Positions 35,831 through 45,559 of a DNA stretch of 64,000 bases are shown piece after piece. Source of the stretch: Paenibacillus dendritiformis (GTDB taxonomy: Bacteria > Bacillota > Bacilli > Paenibacillales > Paenibacillaceae); the NCBI RefSeq assembly GCF_945605565.1, contig NZ_OX216966.1:2844001-2908000 (forward strand). The letters run 5' to 3'. Within the stretch, counting starts at the first letter, position 1. The number at the start of each line of letters is the position of its first letter. The notes beneath the pieces were generated by a model that was not told the origin of the DNA, did not search any database, and saw nothing but the letters and a program-made list of their open reading frames with translations. Position numbers and translations under genes: made by a program.

Positions 35831-36568
35831 TTATGGAATCTCCATCCATTCTTGCTGCTTCACGAACCTCATTCGCCCCGTCTTGCCTTCGAAGGCATCC
35901 CGCTCATCTCCATAATGCATCAGCCACAGCCTTTCCTGAATGAAATCCGGCAAGGTGAGCAGATCGTCAAGTCCCGCATGTACCTCGGCTTTACCGAGCA
36001 GTTGACAATCGTGGAAGATGGTCATTACTCCTTGCTTCTCAACGAGCCAACGGAGCAGATCGGGCTGGAACTGCATATCCGCGCTGTAAAAAAACGTGTC
36101 ATTGAACAGAAAGGAGAAGCTTCGTTTCCCGGGAATGTGAGGGGTCTCCAGCAGCTTCACCTTCAGACCGGACAGTAGCTTCAATGTCTGGCCAGGTTCT
36201 ATCGGATGCACCTCAAACGCATCCTCCAGGCAAGTCAAGCCCTCTTGCGTCAGCCCCCCCTTGAGCGTATGCTCCCAGAGCGGACCAACGAGCGGGGCGG
36301 CGATGAACAGCTTCGGCTTGCGATGGTACCGGAATTTCATCTGGAATGCGTATTCCTCCAGCCCGCCCACATGATCACCATGAATATGACTGATGAGGAC
36401 TCCGTCCAATTCATCGAAGGATACGCCCAAATGATATAGAGCTTGCGGCGCGGTGATACCGCAGTCCACCAGCAGCTTGCCGGTTTTCGTATATATTAAC
36501 GCATTATTATTAAAATATTTTTTGGCGAAGGCACTTCCTGTGCCAATCATTTGTATGCGCAGTGTCAT
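35831..36568 (-). CDS. MBL-fold metal-dependent hydrolase (RNase Z-like)
   Basis: Protein of 245 residues. The metal-binding HxHxDH is H61, H63, D65 and H66 (ISHIHGDHVGGL). Further ligands are in ETPHIPGKRSFSF, FYSADMQF and FHDCQL, and a terminal histidine is in LMHYGDE. The N-terminal IQMIGTGSAFAKKYFNNNALI is of the RNase Z/YtnP-like type. It lacks the long exosite arm of true RNase Z, so a small-molecule or RNA substrate cannot be assigned. Confidence 0.85.
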   Translation of the reverse strand: MTLRIQMIGTGSAFAKKYFNNNALIYTKTGKLLVDCGITAPQALYHLGVSFDELDGVLISHIHGDHVGGLEEYAFQMKFRYHRKPKLFIAAPLVGPLWEHTLKGGLTQEGLTCLEDAFEVHPIEPGQTLKLLSGLKVKLLETPHIPGKRSFSFLFNDTFFYSADMQFQPDLLRWLVEKQGVMTIFHDCQLLGKAEVHAGLDDLLTLPDFIQERLWLMHYGDERDAFEGKTGRMRFVKQQEWMEIP

Positions 36569-36781
36569 CCAATCCCTCCGTAACCGTCTGTCCCCAAATT
36601 GTCAGCATGATTTTGCTTTTACTCTAACACCTGCATCGCCAATTCACAAGTCAACGGGCGGGCAGCAGCAGAGAAAGCGGGAACGGGGCGCCGGAAAAAC
36701 ACCGGAAACGAAAGGTTTTTTCCGCAACTCTCCATGCTCAGCCGAGTATAACTTAACAACAAAGCAGTTGGAGGTATCGCG

Positions 36782-37372
36782 ATGAATTGCAGAAGAATCG
36801 TAGCATTGGCTCTGCTCGGTACCATCATGAGCGGGACATTCGCATCGGCACAAATATCGGCACAAGAGGCTGGACCGACTGTCGTGCAGGGGGAGAAAGT
36901 CCAGGTCGTGATGAATGGAAGCACGCTTCAGGATGGGGGTATTATGTTTGAGGGACGGGCGTTTTTGTCCATACGCCAATTGAGTGACGCGCTGCAGGCG
37001 TTCGTCACTTGGGATGATGCCAGCAAGAAGGTTGTCATCGACAAGCCCAATGTGGATTTGCTGTTATTTAAGGATAATTCATTGTTCGGCAAGGTTCCGA
37101 CAGGCAAGACTTCTTTTACCGTGTTGGCTCAGATCGACAGTCTGACCACGCCAGTGGACACGATAAAGTTCACGATTACCGATCCCAAAGGAAACAAGAC
37201 AGACATTCAGGAGTCACCCGTCGAAGATAATAAGGAAGATAACTTCTGGTTCCGCACGAATGAATTCAAGTACGATTTCAAGACGAAGGGCGACTATCTG
37301 ATCTCCTGCTATCTGAAGCAGAAGAACGGGGAATATACGCTGGTCTCGCAGAAAAAGCTCCCGACTGTCTAA
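36782..37372 (+). CDS. Secreted protein with copper amine oxidase N-terminal-like domain
   Basis: Protein of 196 residues. A signal peptide (RRIVALALLGTIMSGTFASA) is followed by a domain with VVMNGSTLQDGGIMFEGRAFLSIRQLSDALQAFVTWDDASKKVVI. This is the pattern of the stalk domain found in many Paenibacillus exported proteins. The C-terminal half is beta-rich, with no copper or quinone residues, so it is not an amine oxidase. GGAGGT lies before the ATG. Confidence 0.85.
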   Translation: MNCRRIVALALLGTIMSGTFASAQISAQEAGPTVVQGEKVQVVMNGSTLQDGGIMFEGRAFLSIRQLSDALQAFVTWDDASKKVVIDKPNVDLLLFKDNSLFGKVPTGKTSFTVLAQIDSLTTPVDTIKFTITDPKGNKTDIQESPVEDNKEDNFWFRTNEFKYDFKTKGDYLISCYLKQKNGEYTLVSQKKLPTV

Positions 37373-37457
37373 TGCGCCAGTTCTATTGGCTTCCCAATAA
37401 TATGAAGCTATGAACGGATCATCCGCCGTCTACATACCAGACATCGCTCCTGCTTCG

Positions 37458-37486
37458 TTGACCTGACCTTCAGAAAGTGGTACGAT
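37458..37486 (+). promoter_or_regulatory. Promoter of the DUF1292 gene
   Basis: TTGACC (37458-37463) and TACGAT (37481-37486) are 17 bases apart, 48 bases before the start. Confidence 0.65.
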
Positions 37487-37533
37487 ACGGAAGTGTAACC
37501 AACACATTACCTGAAAACAAAGGAGATTCACGC

Positions 37534-37842
37534 ATGAGCGAACATCAACATAATCATGACCATGACTGTGGCTGCGGACATGATCACGAACATGACGAAT
37601 TGGTCGTTACACTGGTAGATGAAGAGGGCAATGAGATCGATATGGCTCTCGTTGAGACGTTCAATGTAGGCGAGCAAGTATACGCTCTGTTGCTGGAACG
37701 CAACAATCCGGAAGCGGATGGCATCATTGTGCGCGTAGACGAAGAGGATGAAGATATGGTACTGAATCCGATCGAAGACGACGAGGAATGGGAGCGCGTC
37801 CAGCAAGCCTACGATCAAATGGTTGCTTCTCAGGAAGACTAA
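37534..37842 (+). CDS. DUF1292 family protein with His/Cys-rich N-terminus
   Basis: Acidic protein of 102 residues. The first 22 residues (HQHNHDHDCGCGHDHEHDE) are a histidine/cysteine cluster able to bind metal. The DUF1292 domain follows (VVTLVDEEGNEIDMALVETFNVGEQVYALL and the acidic C-terminus). The Bacillus homologue YrzB lacks a comparable histidine run, as far as I recall. ATG 37534 follows AAAGGAGA. A perfect-stem terminator follows. Confidence 0.88.
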   Translation: MSEHQHNHDHDCGCGHDHEHDELVVTLVDEEGNEIDMALVETFNVGEQVYALLLERNNPEADGIIVRVDEEDEDMVLNPIEDDEEWERVQQAYDQMVASQED

Positions 37843-37888
37843 TCTGAACAAAGCAGTTCTTCAGCGGCAGGTCCGTTGAAGACGATGA

Positions 37889-37918
37889 AGCTCCGAGCGG
37901 CCGCTCGGAGCTTTTTTG
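37889..37918 (+). terminator. Terminator after the DUF1292 gene
   Basis: AGCTCCGAGC and GCTCGGAGCT form a perfect stem with GGCC at the centre, then six T residues. Confidence 0.85.
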
Positions 37919-37956
37919 CTGCTATCACGTATGTAATCTGCCGTTGTTGCTCGGAA

Positions 37957-38373
37957 TTATTTCCGTGGATTGAAGTACATGGTCCTGCCGTTGAACAAGG
38001 TTAATTCAGCCTTCCATTTCTTGGCTAAATATTTGCATAGCTCGTTGCCTTTCGATTTGTCCCCATGGGTGGCCCCTTCCGGGAGGACGACCTGGATGTG
38101 GGAGCGGGGCGGATCTCCCTCCTTCGTCCCGGTGCCGAACACGATATAATGATATTGGGGAGAGGTTCCCTTCAGGTAGAACCAATGGTCCTCCTGTTCA
38201 GGCTTCGTCTCGATCGTATACGGGAACGCGGCGTCGGCGTATTCCCATCCCAATTGCTCTCCGGTCAAGCTGGTCTGGTGTCGGTAACTGAGGAGCTGTT
38301 CTTTCAGTTCATCCAGTGTGACGGATGGTACGGCCGATCCTTCCACAAATGTAATGAATGCGCTTTGGCTCAT
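37957..38373 (-). CDS. DUF1885 family protein
   Basis: Protein of 138 residues. It contains AFITFVEGSAVPSVTLDELKEQLLSYRHQTSLTGEQLGWEYADAAFPY and ends in a lysine/asparagine-rich KGNELCKYLAKKWKAELTLFNGRTMYF. This matches the DUF1885 family of Bacilli, of known fold but unknown function. The start at 38373 follows GGAGGTGG. Six more residues upstream are in frame. Confidence 0.85.
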   Translation of the reverse strand: MSQSAFITFVEGSAVPSVTLDELKEQLLSYRHQTSLTGEQLGWEYADAAFPYTIETKPEQEDHWFYLKGTSPQYHYIVFGTGTKEGDPPRSHIQVVLPEGATHGDKSKGNELCKYLAKKWKAELTLFNGRTMYFNPRK

Positions 38374-38517
38374 CCTTCCACCTCCATGCAACCTCGGATC
38401 ATCCTCATCATATCATCGCGCCCACGCGTTGGCAATATTTACATGAGGTATCGGAAATAGCCGATCTGTTCCTATTCCATACAGGACAAGCCGCCCATTG
38501 CTGGACGGCCTGCTGCT

Positions 38518-39993
38518 TTAAAAGATCGCGGTTTCTTCCACGATGACTTTGACGTATTCTATATTTCGGTCTTCCGGACCTTTGACAGGCAATCCGATGT
38601 CGACGTGGTCCCGGATGTAATCGATATTTTGCTGCGAAATGACCTCGCCCGGCAGGAGAATCGGAATTCCAGGCGGATAAACATAAATAAACTCGGCAAT
38701 AATGCGTCCAGCAGACTCCTTGAACGGGACGACTTCCGTATCGGCATAGAACGCATCCCGCGGAATGAGCGAGAGCTGCGGTATTTCCGGAATTTTAACG
38801 ATGAGCTCCTGCACTTCGTTTTTCTCGAAATGCGTTGCAGACAGCTCTCGGAGAGCATCCAGCAGCGTCGCTATCGTTTCCTTGGAATCGCCTGGCGTCA
38901 CGAGGCACAAGATATTGTACATATCGCTAAGCTCTACTTCAAGCTGGTAATGATCCCGGAGCCAATTTTCCGTCTCGTAGCCTGTGATGCCTAGATGGCG
39001 CACATGAATGGTCAGCTTGGTCGGATCGAAATCATAGGTCGCTTCGCCGCCAAGAATGTCTTCCCCGAAGCAGTACAAGCCCGGAATCGTATTGATCTGC
39101 ACTCTCGCTTCCTCAGCCAGCTCAATGGTCCGCTCCGCGATCGCGTGGCCGTTCAGGGCCAGATTGCGGCGGGACGTATCCAGAGAAGCGAGCAGCAAGT
39201 AAGAAGTCGAAGTCGTTGTCAGCATGCTGAATATGGTCTGGACCCGGTACGGATTGACAAGCCCGTTCTTGACATTGATGTTGAGAACCGAGCTCTGAGT
39301 CATGGAGCCTCCCAGCTTGTGAACGCTGGTCGCCGCCATATCCGCGCCCGCTTCCATCGCCGATATCGGCAGCTTCTCATGGAAGTGAATCAGGACGCCG
39401 TGAGCTTCATCGACCAGCACCGGCACGTCGTAGGAATGGGCCAGGTCGACAATCTCCTTCAAATTGGCGCAAATGCCAAAATAGGTTGGATTGATGACCA
39501 GGACCGCTTTTGCATCCGGGTGCTTCTCCAGCGCGCGGCGGACCGAACGGGTCGTGATGCCGTGATCGATGCCGAGATTGGCGTCCCTTGCCGGCGATAC
39601 GAACACCGGGCGCGCCCCGGCGAAAATAATGGCCGTCATAATCGATTTATGGATATTGCGAGGCACGATAATTTTGTCGCCAGGTGAACAGACGGACATA
39701 ATCATCGTTATGATGGCCCCGCTTGTGCCCTGTACGCTGAAATACGTATAATCTGCGCCGAAGGCATCCGCAGCCAAGGCTTGCGCTTCGGCGATGACGG
39801 CTGTCGGCTGGTGCAGATCGTCCAGCGGAGCAATGTTGATCAGATCTATGGAGAAGGCATTATCTCCGAGAAAGTCCCGGAATTCGGCATCGCTGCCGGC
39901 GCCTTTTTTGTGTCCCGGAATATGAAATTGAACCGGATTCCGGGCGGCATGCTCCTTCAAAGCGGTAAAAAGAGGTGTCCGATGGTGGTTCAT
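38518..39993 (-). CDS. Orn/Lys/Arg decarboxylase (PLP fold type I)
   Basis: Enzyme of 491 residues that decarboxylates arginine, lysine or ornithine to make polyamine precursors. The PLP lysine is in AATSVHKLGGSMTQSS. The N-terminus PVQFHIPGHKKGAG is the substrate/PLP pocket signature, and VLVDEAHGVLIHF holds the cofactor-binding aspartate. The C-terminal domain ends ILLPGEVISQQNIDYIRDH, typical of the group. It is closest in style to Bacillus SpeA/YaaO, and the substrate cannot be fixed from sequence. The start at 39993 has a modest AAAGG site. A longer frame to 40140 is unlikely. Confidence 0.9.
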   Translation of the reverse strand: MNHHRTPLFTALKEHAARNPVQFHIPGHKKGAGSDAEFRDFLGDNAFSIDLINIAPLDDLHQPTAVIAEAQALAADAFGADYTYFSVQGTSGAIITMIMSVCSPGDKIIVPRNIHKSIMTAIIFAGARPVFVSPARDANLGIDHGITTRSVRRALEKHPDAKAVLVINPTYFGICANLKEIVDLAHSYDVPVLVDEAHGVLIHFHEKLPISAMEAGADMAATSVHKLGGSMTQSSVLNINVKNGLVNPYRVQTIFSMLTTTSTSYLLLASLDTSRRNLALNGHAIAERTIELAEEARVQINTIPGLYCFGEDILGGEATYDFDPTKLTIHVRHLGITGYETENWLRDHYQLEVELSDMYNILCLVTPGDSKETIATLLDALRELSATHFEKNEVQELIVKIPEIPQLSLIPRDAFYADTEVVPFKESAGRIIAEFIYVYPPGIPILLPGEVISQQNIDYIRDHVDIGLPVKGPEDRNIEYVKVIVEETAIF

Positions 39994-40196
39994 CGCCGTA
40001 ATCACAACCTTTCTTGCTGAAAATGCAGATATGTCTGCGTACCTTGACGCAAACAATGATAAGTTTAACAAAAACGTTTCGGAATGCAAGCAGTTTTTCA
40101 GGGATGCGGAAGAGTGTGACATTTGTCGCATTTTAGTCATTTTCGTTGATTACCAATTATGTTAGGATGAACGTATACATAGGAGGGAACTGTCTC

Positions 40197-41375
40197 ATGA
40201 AAAAACAAATGACTGTCGTCGTGCTCATGCTGATGATGGTATTTATCGGATTCGGCATCGTCATTCCGGTTCTGCCGATGATGATTACCGATGCCGGCGC
40301 GAGTGAAGTGCATCTGGGGCTGATGCTCTCGCTGTACTCGCTCGTATCCTTTATTCTGTCCCCATTGTGGGGAGCGCTATCAGAAAAAGTAGGCAGACGC
40401 CCGATCATCCTCATCGGAACGCTGGGCTTCAGCGCCAGTTACGCGCTGTTCGGCCTGGCGGACGGCTCTCTGTGGATGATGTATGCCTCGCGCTTGCTCG
40501 GAGGCTTGTTCTCTGGTGCGGTGACAGCCGTCATCGTCGCATACGTTGCTGACATTACGCCGCCGGAGCGGCGGACGAAGGGAATGGCGATGGTCGGAAT
40601 GGCGATCGGTCTCGGCTTCACGTTCGGTCCTGCATTCGGGGGCATTATAAGCAAGCTCGGACATAACGCGCCCTTTTTTGCCGCATCGGCGTTGACGCTG
40701 CTGACCTGCTTGCTCGGCTTCGCCCTGCTGCAGGAATCGCTGCCGAAGGAGAAGCGGATGCAGCCGAGCGAGGCGGCGCCTTCCCGCTGGACGGCCTTTA
40801 CCGGCATGATGAAATATTTGTATGTGCTGTCCTTCTTCGTGACCTTTACGCTAGCAGGGCTGGAGTCCACCTTGCTCTATTTCCAGGCGGTCCGCATTCC
40901 GGATATTACGGCCGTTGACATCGGCTTCATGTTCTTCTACTGCGGCCTCGCCGGCGCGCTTGTACAGGGCGGAATTGTGAGACGTTATATTAAGAACGGA
41001 GCGGAAAAGAAGACGATCGGCGCCGGGCTGGTCATTTCCGCGCTCGGCTTTTTCCTCCTGCTGCTGTCATCGAACATGGTGAACGCGACAATATTTTTAT
41101 GCGTCTTCGGAATCGGCAATGCGCTGATCCGGCCATGCGTCACATCCCTCATCACGCAGAAGACGACGGTCAGCCAGGGGGTCGCGTCGGGTCTCAATTC
41201 ATCCATGGACAGCTTCGGCCGCATCGCCGGACCGCTGCTGGCCGTTGCCATCTTCAAATGGAACGCCAATCTGCCTTATATCATCGGCGGCATCTTGTGC
41301 TTGGCGGCCATCGGCTTGCTCGTTCGCTTCTCGGTGGCGGAACGGGCGAAGGCCTCTGCCGGAACTTCCATTTAG
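40197..41375 (+). CDS. MFS multidrug/tetracycline-type efflux transporter
   Basis: Membrane protein of 392 residues with about 12 hydrophobic helices. Motif A is GALSEKVGRRPIILIG between TM2 and TM3. VTAVIVAYVADITPPERRTKGMAMVG and GPAFGGIISKLGH follow as in drug:H+ antiporter-1 proteins of the NorA/TetA type. ATG 40197 lies six bases after AGGAGGGAA. It is divergent from the decarboxylase with 203 bases between. Substrate unknown. Confidence 0.9.
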   Translation: MKKQMTVVVLMLMMVFIGFGIVIPVLPMMITDAGASEVHLGLMLSLYSLVSFILSPLWGALSEKVGRRPIILIGTLGFSASYALFGLADGSLWMMYASRLLGGLFSGAVTAVIVAYVADITPPERRTKGMAMVGMAIGLGFTFGPAFGGIISKLGHNAPFFAASALTLLTCLLGFALLQESLPKEKRMQPSEAAPSRWTAFTGMMKYLYVLSFFVTFTLAGLESTLLYFQAVRIPDITAVDIGFMFFYCGLAGALVQGGIVRRYIKNGAEKKTIGAGLVISALGFFLLLLSSNMVNATIFLCVFGIGNALIRPCVTSLITQKTTVSQGVASGLNSSMDSFGRIAGPLLAVAIFKWNANLPYIIGGILCLAAIGLLVRFSVAERAKASAGTSI

Positions 41376-41423
41376 TCCCTCCATCTTGGACGGCTCACAA
41401 GATTGGACGCAAGGATACAATAA

Positions 41424-41466
41424 GGGTGATTCTCCCGCATGAAGCGCGCGGGGGAATCACCCTTTT
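41424..41466 (+). terminator. Terminator between convergent MFS and YktB genes
   Basis: GGGTGATTCTCCCGC pairs with GCGGGGGAATCACCC and is followed by TTTT. Confidence 0.75.
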
Positions 41467-41526
41467 CTCTGTGCTCCGGCTTGTCCTGTTAGCCATTGCC
41501 GCCGTAGTGGAGAAGTTGAGCTGGGG

Positions 41527-42162
41527 CTACGCCTCCAGCGCCAGCTTGTACAGCGGCATCAGCGCCGTCAGCGTGCCCCGGGCCAGCGCCATGAACGCTT
41601 CGCCGTCGGAGAGCACTGGATCGTGCGCGGCGATGTTCCGCCCAACGAGCCATTCCGCCTGCTTGACGTCACGGAAGCGGACAAGCATCTTCTTCAATTC
41701 CTCATCGCTGATATCGCTGACGCGGACGTTGTCTTTTTTCATATGATCCATCGAGATGACGAAGTCGGCCGGGACAAGCGAGCGGAACCGCTTCGTATCG
41801 TTCAGCATCATGCTCGCGATATTGCGCTTGTTCGCCACTTCATAGATGAAGGCCAGCCAGATGAACACATGGTCATCGAACAGTCCGACCTGGAAATGGG
41901 GCAGCGACTTGTAGCCGCGCTTGTTCGGACCGATGGCGAGCCACGTGTCCTTCGGCGGATTGACCGTGCGCCGGGCATGCTTCGCGATATGTAAAAACAT
42001 CTCTTGGCCGCTCTGCACAGCGGCATCGCCGACAAGCTCTTCGCCTATCGCTTGGAACTTGGGCTGGATATGTTCGCGGATTCCTTCCATGCGAGCTTCG
42101 AGTCCTTCGGTACGGAAGACCTGGAAGTCGGCTGCGTTAAATCCGGTAAATGAAATGCTCAT
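41527..42162 (-). CDS. yktB: DUF1054 family protein YktB
   Basis: Protein of 211 residues. It begins [36 protein letters not shown] and has the internal [42 protein letters not shown] typical of YktB/DUF1054. The fold is known but the function is not. In B. subtilis yktB lies near the decarboxylase gene speA, echoed by the neighbourhood here. A strong ribosome site (GGAACG/AAAGGAACG) precedes the start. Confidence 0.9.
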   Translation of the reverse strand: MSISFTGFNAADFQVFRTEGLEARMEGIREHIQPKFQAIGEELVGDAAVQSGQEMFLHIAKHARRTVNPPKDTWLAIGPNKRGYKSLPHFQVGLFDDHVFIWLAFIYEVANKRNIASMMLNDTKRFRSLVPADFVISMDHMKKDNVRVSDISDEELKKMLVRFRDVKQAEWLVGRNIAAHDPVLSDGEAFMALARGTLTALMPLYKLALEA

Positions 42163-42300
42163 CGTTATCGTTCCTTTCGTGCCGGTGTAAGCCGATTATA
42201 CCATAATCTGCACCAACTTGAGCGGCGCGAGCAATTCGAGTCAATAACCAAGTTACCGAATCATATGATGGAGTATACGATATCGTAAGGAGGGATTGCC

Positions 42301-42897
42301 GTGAACCGCAGTGATGAGGTGGAGTACCGGAATCTGGAGCTGCGCTTTGACCGCCGGCAAATCCAAAACCTCATTCGGGATCTGATACAGGAGGGCTATT
42401 CCTTGTATTGGAGCGAGAATGAGACATTGTTTATCGTGTCTATCCGAACGGGGCGGAAGCTGGTCAAATTGCGTTTTCAGCGCTTGCAGGATCGGTTCAA
42501 GCTGGTAGGCGATTATACGATTCGGGACGAGAAATTATCCGAGTTCATGGAGCGAATGATCGGGCATGTGCGCGGCCATGCGGTCGTGCGGCGATGCAAG
42601 GATAGACAGGTGCTGGTCGAAAATATTATGTTCGGCGAACGGATTCGCCTCGTGGAAATATGCGGACCCGAGCAGCGGGTGCTGTACCAGAAGCGGCCGG
42701 TCATTACCATGGAGGAAATGGCGCAGGCCTTCGCGTCGACGCAGGCGGAGGAACGGATGAGCGAGCTTCGGCTGGAGATTGATTATGCCCTCTCGGAATT
42801 GCACGAAGCGATGCGAACGAACGATGCGGAGAAGGCGGCGGAGTGCAAGGAACGGCTGGAGATTCTGCGCCGGGAGATGATTCAGCTGGAATGGTAA
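42301..42897 (+). CDS. Hypothetical protein with C-terminal UVR-like helical hairpin
   Basis: Protein of 198 residues. The N-terminal part is basic ([31 protein letters not shown]). The middle is beta-rich. The last 45 residues ([34 protein letters not shown]) match the UVR/UvrB-C helical-pair rhythm that often mediates protein contacts. GTG 42301 follows AAGGAGGG. No established family is recognised. It is probably cytoplasmic and may bind RNA or DNA through its many arginines. Confidence 0.7.
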   Translation: MNRSDEVEYRNLELRFDRRQIQNLIRDLIQEGYSLYWSENETLFIVSIRTGRKLVKLRFQRLQDRFKLVGDYTIRDEKLSEFMERMIGHVRGHAVVRRCKDRQVLVENIMFGERIRLVEICGPEQRVLYQKRPVITMEEMAQAFASTQAEERMSELRLEIDYALSELHEAMRTNDAEKAAECKERLEILRREMIQLEW

Positions 42898-42980
42898 TGT
42901 TGCGCTGCAGCCTTCGGCGGCCGGACACCCAATACCCCATATACACCCTTCCTTCCGCAAGATTTATATGGGGCGGAATG

Positions 42981-43009
42981 TTGCAGGGTGTATTCCTGTG
43001 CGGTACAAT
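42981..43009 (+). promoter_or_regulatory. Promoter of gnd
   Basis: TTGCAG (42981-42986) and TACAAT (43004-43009) are 17 bases apart, 52 bases before the gene. Confidence 0.65.
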
Positions 43010-43060
43010 AGGCGTAATGTTACGCTATATCAAATTATAGATAAAGGGTGGAAGGACCAT

Positions 43061-44473
43061 ATGACGAAGAATCAAATTGGTGTCATCGGCCTTGCCGTAA
43101 TGGGCAAAAATTTGGCGCTTAATATTGAAAGCCGCGGGTTCGCCGTATCTGTCTACAACCGTTCACGCGAGAAGACCGATGCGCTTCTGCAAGAGGCCGC
43201 AGGCAAGCAGTTGACGGGTACATATACCATTGAAGAATTCGTGGATTCCCTGGCTGTGCCGCGCAAGATCTTGATTATGGTTCAAGCGGGACAAGCTACC
43301 GATGCGACGATCGAACAGCTTCTGCCTCATCTCGATCAAGGGGATATTATTATTGACGGCGGGAATGCCCACTTCCCGGACACTCAGCGCCGCAGCAAAT
43401 ATTTGGAGGAAAAAGGCTTCCGCTTTATCGGAGCGGGCGTATCCGGCGGGGAAGAAGGAGCTTTGAAGGGGCCTGCGATTATGCCGGGCGGCCAGGAGAG
43501 TGCTTACAAGCTGGTGGAGCCGATTCTGACCTCCATCTCGGCCAAGGTCAACGGGGATCCTTGCTGCACATATATCGGACCGGACGGAGCGGGCCACTAT
43601 GTCAAGATGGTTCACAACGGCATCGAGTACGGCGACATGCAGCTGATCTGCGAAGCGTACCATCTGTTGACGACAGTGCTTGGCGTTGATACGAAGGAGC
43701 TTCATTCCATCTTCACGGAATGGAACAACGGGGAGCTTGACAGCTACCTGATTGAGATTACGGCCGATATCTTCTCGAAATATGACGAAGAGACAGGCAA
43801 GCCGATGGTGGACATCATTCTTGACTCCGCCGGGCAAAAGGGCACGGGCAAATGGACAAGCCAAAGCGCGCTGGATCTTGGCGTGCCGCTGTCGATGATT
43901 ACGGAATCGGTATTTTCCCGCTTCCTGTCCGCCTTGAAGGAAGAGCGCGTCGCGGCGAGCAAGGTGCTGCAAGGTCCGGCTTCCAAGCCATTCACGGGCG
44001 ACAAGGCCGAATTTATCGAGAATGTGCGCAAGGCGCTCTATACAAGCAAGATCGTATCGTACGCACAGGGCTTCGCCCAAATGCGCGCCGCATCCGACGA
44101 ATTTGGCTGGAATCTGCGCTATGGCGATATCGCGATGATTTTCCGGGGCGGCTGCATTATCCGCTCCCGCTTCCTGCATAACATCAAGGAAGCGTATGAC
44201 CGGGATCCGGAGCTCAAGAATCTGCTGCTTGACCCTTACTTCAAAAATATTGTGGAAAGTTACCAGGATGCTTGGCGTCAAGTGGTTGCTGCGGCAGTCG
44301 CTTACGGCGTGCCGGTGCCGGGCTTCGCGAGCGCGCTCGCTTACTTCGACAGCTACCGCACAGAGCGGCTGCCTGCGAACCTGCTTCAAGCACAGCGCGA
44401 TTACTTCGGCGCTCATACGTTCAAGCGCGTCGATAAGGAAGGAACCTTCCACTATAACTGGTTGTCCGAATAA
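43061..44473 (+). CDS. gnd: 6-phosphogluconate dehydrogenase, decarboxylating
   Basis: Enzyme of 470 residues that converts 6-phosphogluconate to ribulose 5-phosphate with NADP reduction in the pentose phosphate pathway. The Rossmann motif is [17 protein letters not shown], and Asn/Arg residues after the second strand (VYNRSREK) favour NADP. The signature [19 protein letters not shown] and catalytic [15 protein letters not shown] are present. The C-terminal [15 protein letters not shown] is complete. ATG 43061 follows GGGTGGAAGG. A longer frame from 42968 crosses the promoter and is rejected. Confidence 0.97.
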   Translation: MTKNQIGVIGLAVMGKNLALNIESRGFAVSVYNRSREKTDALLQEAAGKQLTGTYTIEEFVDSLAVPRKILIMVQAGQATDATIEQLLPHLDQGDIIIDGGNAHFPDTQRRSKYLEEKGFRFIGAGVSGGEEGALKGPAIMPGGQESAYKLVEPILTSISAKVNGDPCCTYIGPDGAGHYVKMVHNGIEYGDMQLICEAYHLLTTVLGVDTKELHSIFTEWNNGELDSYLIEITADIFSKYDEETGKPMVDIILDSAGQKGTGKWTSQSALDLGVPLSMITESVFSRFLSALKEERVAASKVLQGPASKPFTGDKAEFIENVRKALYTSKIVSYAQGFAQMRAASDEFGWNLRYGDIAMIFRGGCIIRSRFLHNIKEAYDRDPELKNLLLDPYFKNIVESYQDAWRQVVAAAVAYGVPVPGFASALAYFDSYRTERLPANLLQAQRDYFGAHTFKRVDKEGTFHYNWLSE

Positions 44474-44480
44474 GGCATCA

Positions 44481-44513
44481 TAACGCCGGGCCCGCGTGGG
44501 CCCGGCGTTATTT
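44481..44513 (+). terminator. Terminator after gnd
   Basis: TAACGCCGGGCCC pairs with GGGCCCGGCGTTA around GCGT, then TTT. It overlaps the last bases of the convergent minus-strand gene and may serve both. Confidence 0.8.
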
Positions 44514-44832
44514 ACGGATTGCCATCCTGGTCCAGAAGCCCGTATGTTGCTTCGGCCAAATATTGGCGAATATGTTCCGATTTCTCGCTGAAGCTTACAC
44601 CGCGAATGAGAAGCAGAGAAATTTCAGCGAAATAGCGGAAGTTTTGCAGAATCCGTTCCGGACCGAGACGGGCCCATGCTTCATCCTTCTCGGTAAGCTT
44701 GCTTTTCACGAAGTTCAATACCCACACGATGTCTTCTCTGCACAGAGGATGCTGCGTGTCCATAATACGGGCCATACGGGCGGATACGCTGCGCTGTGCG
44801 GAATGGGATTCCGGGGAGGGCAAGGTGGACAT
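44512..44832 (-). CDS. Hypothetical protein (106 residues)
   Basis: Mainly helical, soluble protein with LCREDIVWVLNFVKSKLTEKDEAWARLGPERILQNFRYFAEISLLLIRG. No cysteine pair, signal or membrane helix is seen. The first ~20 residues are serine-rich and weakly structured, so a later start (MARIMD or MDTQHP) is possible. It is convergent with gnd. I do not recognise the family. Confidence 0.65.
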   Translation of the reverse strand: MSTLPSPESHSAQRSVSARMARIMDTQHPLCREDIVWVLNFVKSKLTEKDEAWARLGPERILQNFRYFAEISLLLIRGVSFSEKSEHIRQYLAEATYGLLDQDGNP

Positions 44833-44979
44833 GCCGATTCACTCCTACGCGGCCTCTTCGATTGCCGATGATGCTTGTACCTTTCGATCAGGCAAGATGC
44901 ATTATACCGGCTCAAGGCGCACAACATTCTTATAATCATCATCTTTATGTCGAAGGCGGTGATTTTATACATGGCGCCA

Positions 44980-45009
44980 TTGTCGAACGGAAGATACGTA
45001 TGCTATCAT
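44980..45009 (+). promoter_or_regulatory. Candidate promoter of aroK
   Basis: TTGTCG and TATCAT are separated by 18 bases and lie 38 bases before the aroK start. Confidence 0.4.
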
Positions 45010-45046
45010 ATGGGAAGTTTACGCCAGCAGGACGGAGGATAGCAGC

Positions 45047-45559
45047 ATGAGCAATCGATCGATTGTACTTATCGGATTTATGGGAACCGGCAAATCAACC
45101 GTCGGCGCACGGTTGGCCGAGCAGTTGAAGCTTCGCTTCCGCGATCTGGACGAGGAGATTGTCAGCCGGACGGGACAGTCGATTCCCGATATTTTCGCGG
45201 AGCGGGGGGAGGCTTATTTCCGGGAGCAGGAGGGACGGATTCTCTCGCTGCTGCTGGAGGAGGAGGTTCCTCAGATTATCGCTACCGGCGGCGGGGCCGT
45301 CTTGAAGGAAGAGAACCGGAAGCGCATGAAGGAGCAGGCCACCGTGATTCATCTGACAGCAGAGGAGGCGACGATCGTGGAGCGGGTCCGCCAGGACCGG
45401 AACCGTCCGCTGCTGCAGGGCGATGTGGAGGAGCGGGTTCGCCGCTTGATGGCGGAGCGCCGCGGGCTGTACGACTTCGCTCATCTATGCGTGCCGACGG
45501 ACAGCGAGTCCGTGGAACAATTGTGCGCCCGAATCCTCGTTTATATGGAACGGAACTAG
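45047..45559 (+). CDS. aroK: Shikimate kinase
   Basis: Enzyme of 170 residues that phosphorylates shikimate with ATP. Walker A is GFMGTGKST (10-18). The shikimate site has FRDLDEEIVSRTG and IFAERGEAYFREQE, and the conserved ATGGGAVL loop follows. The lid is VRQDRNRPLLQGD. It ends four bases inside the convergent rhodanese gene. aroA lies nearby on the same strand, but the rhodanese gene separates the two. Confidence 0.95.
   Translation: MSNRSIVLIGFMGTGKSTVGARLAEQLKLRFRDLDEEIVSRTGQSIPDIFAERGEAYFREQEGRILSLLLEEEVPQIIATGGGAVLKEENRKRMKEQATVIHLTAEEATIVERVRQDRNRPLLQGDVEERVRRLMAERRGLYDFAHLCVPTDSESVEQLCARILVYMERN

Noticed and set aside
38995..39687. 230-codon plus-strand ORF
   Set aside because: Antisense to the decarboxylase gene with its PLP motif.
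41099..41746. 215-codon plus-strand ORF
   Set aside because: Overlaps the 3' end of the MFS gene, a terminator and the antisense of yktB.
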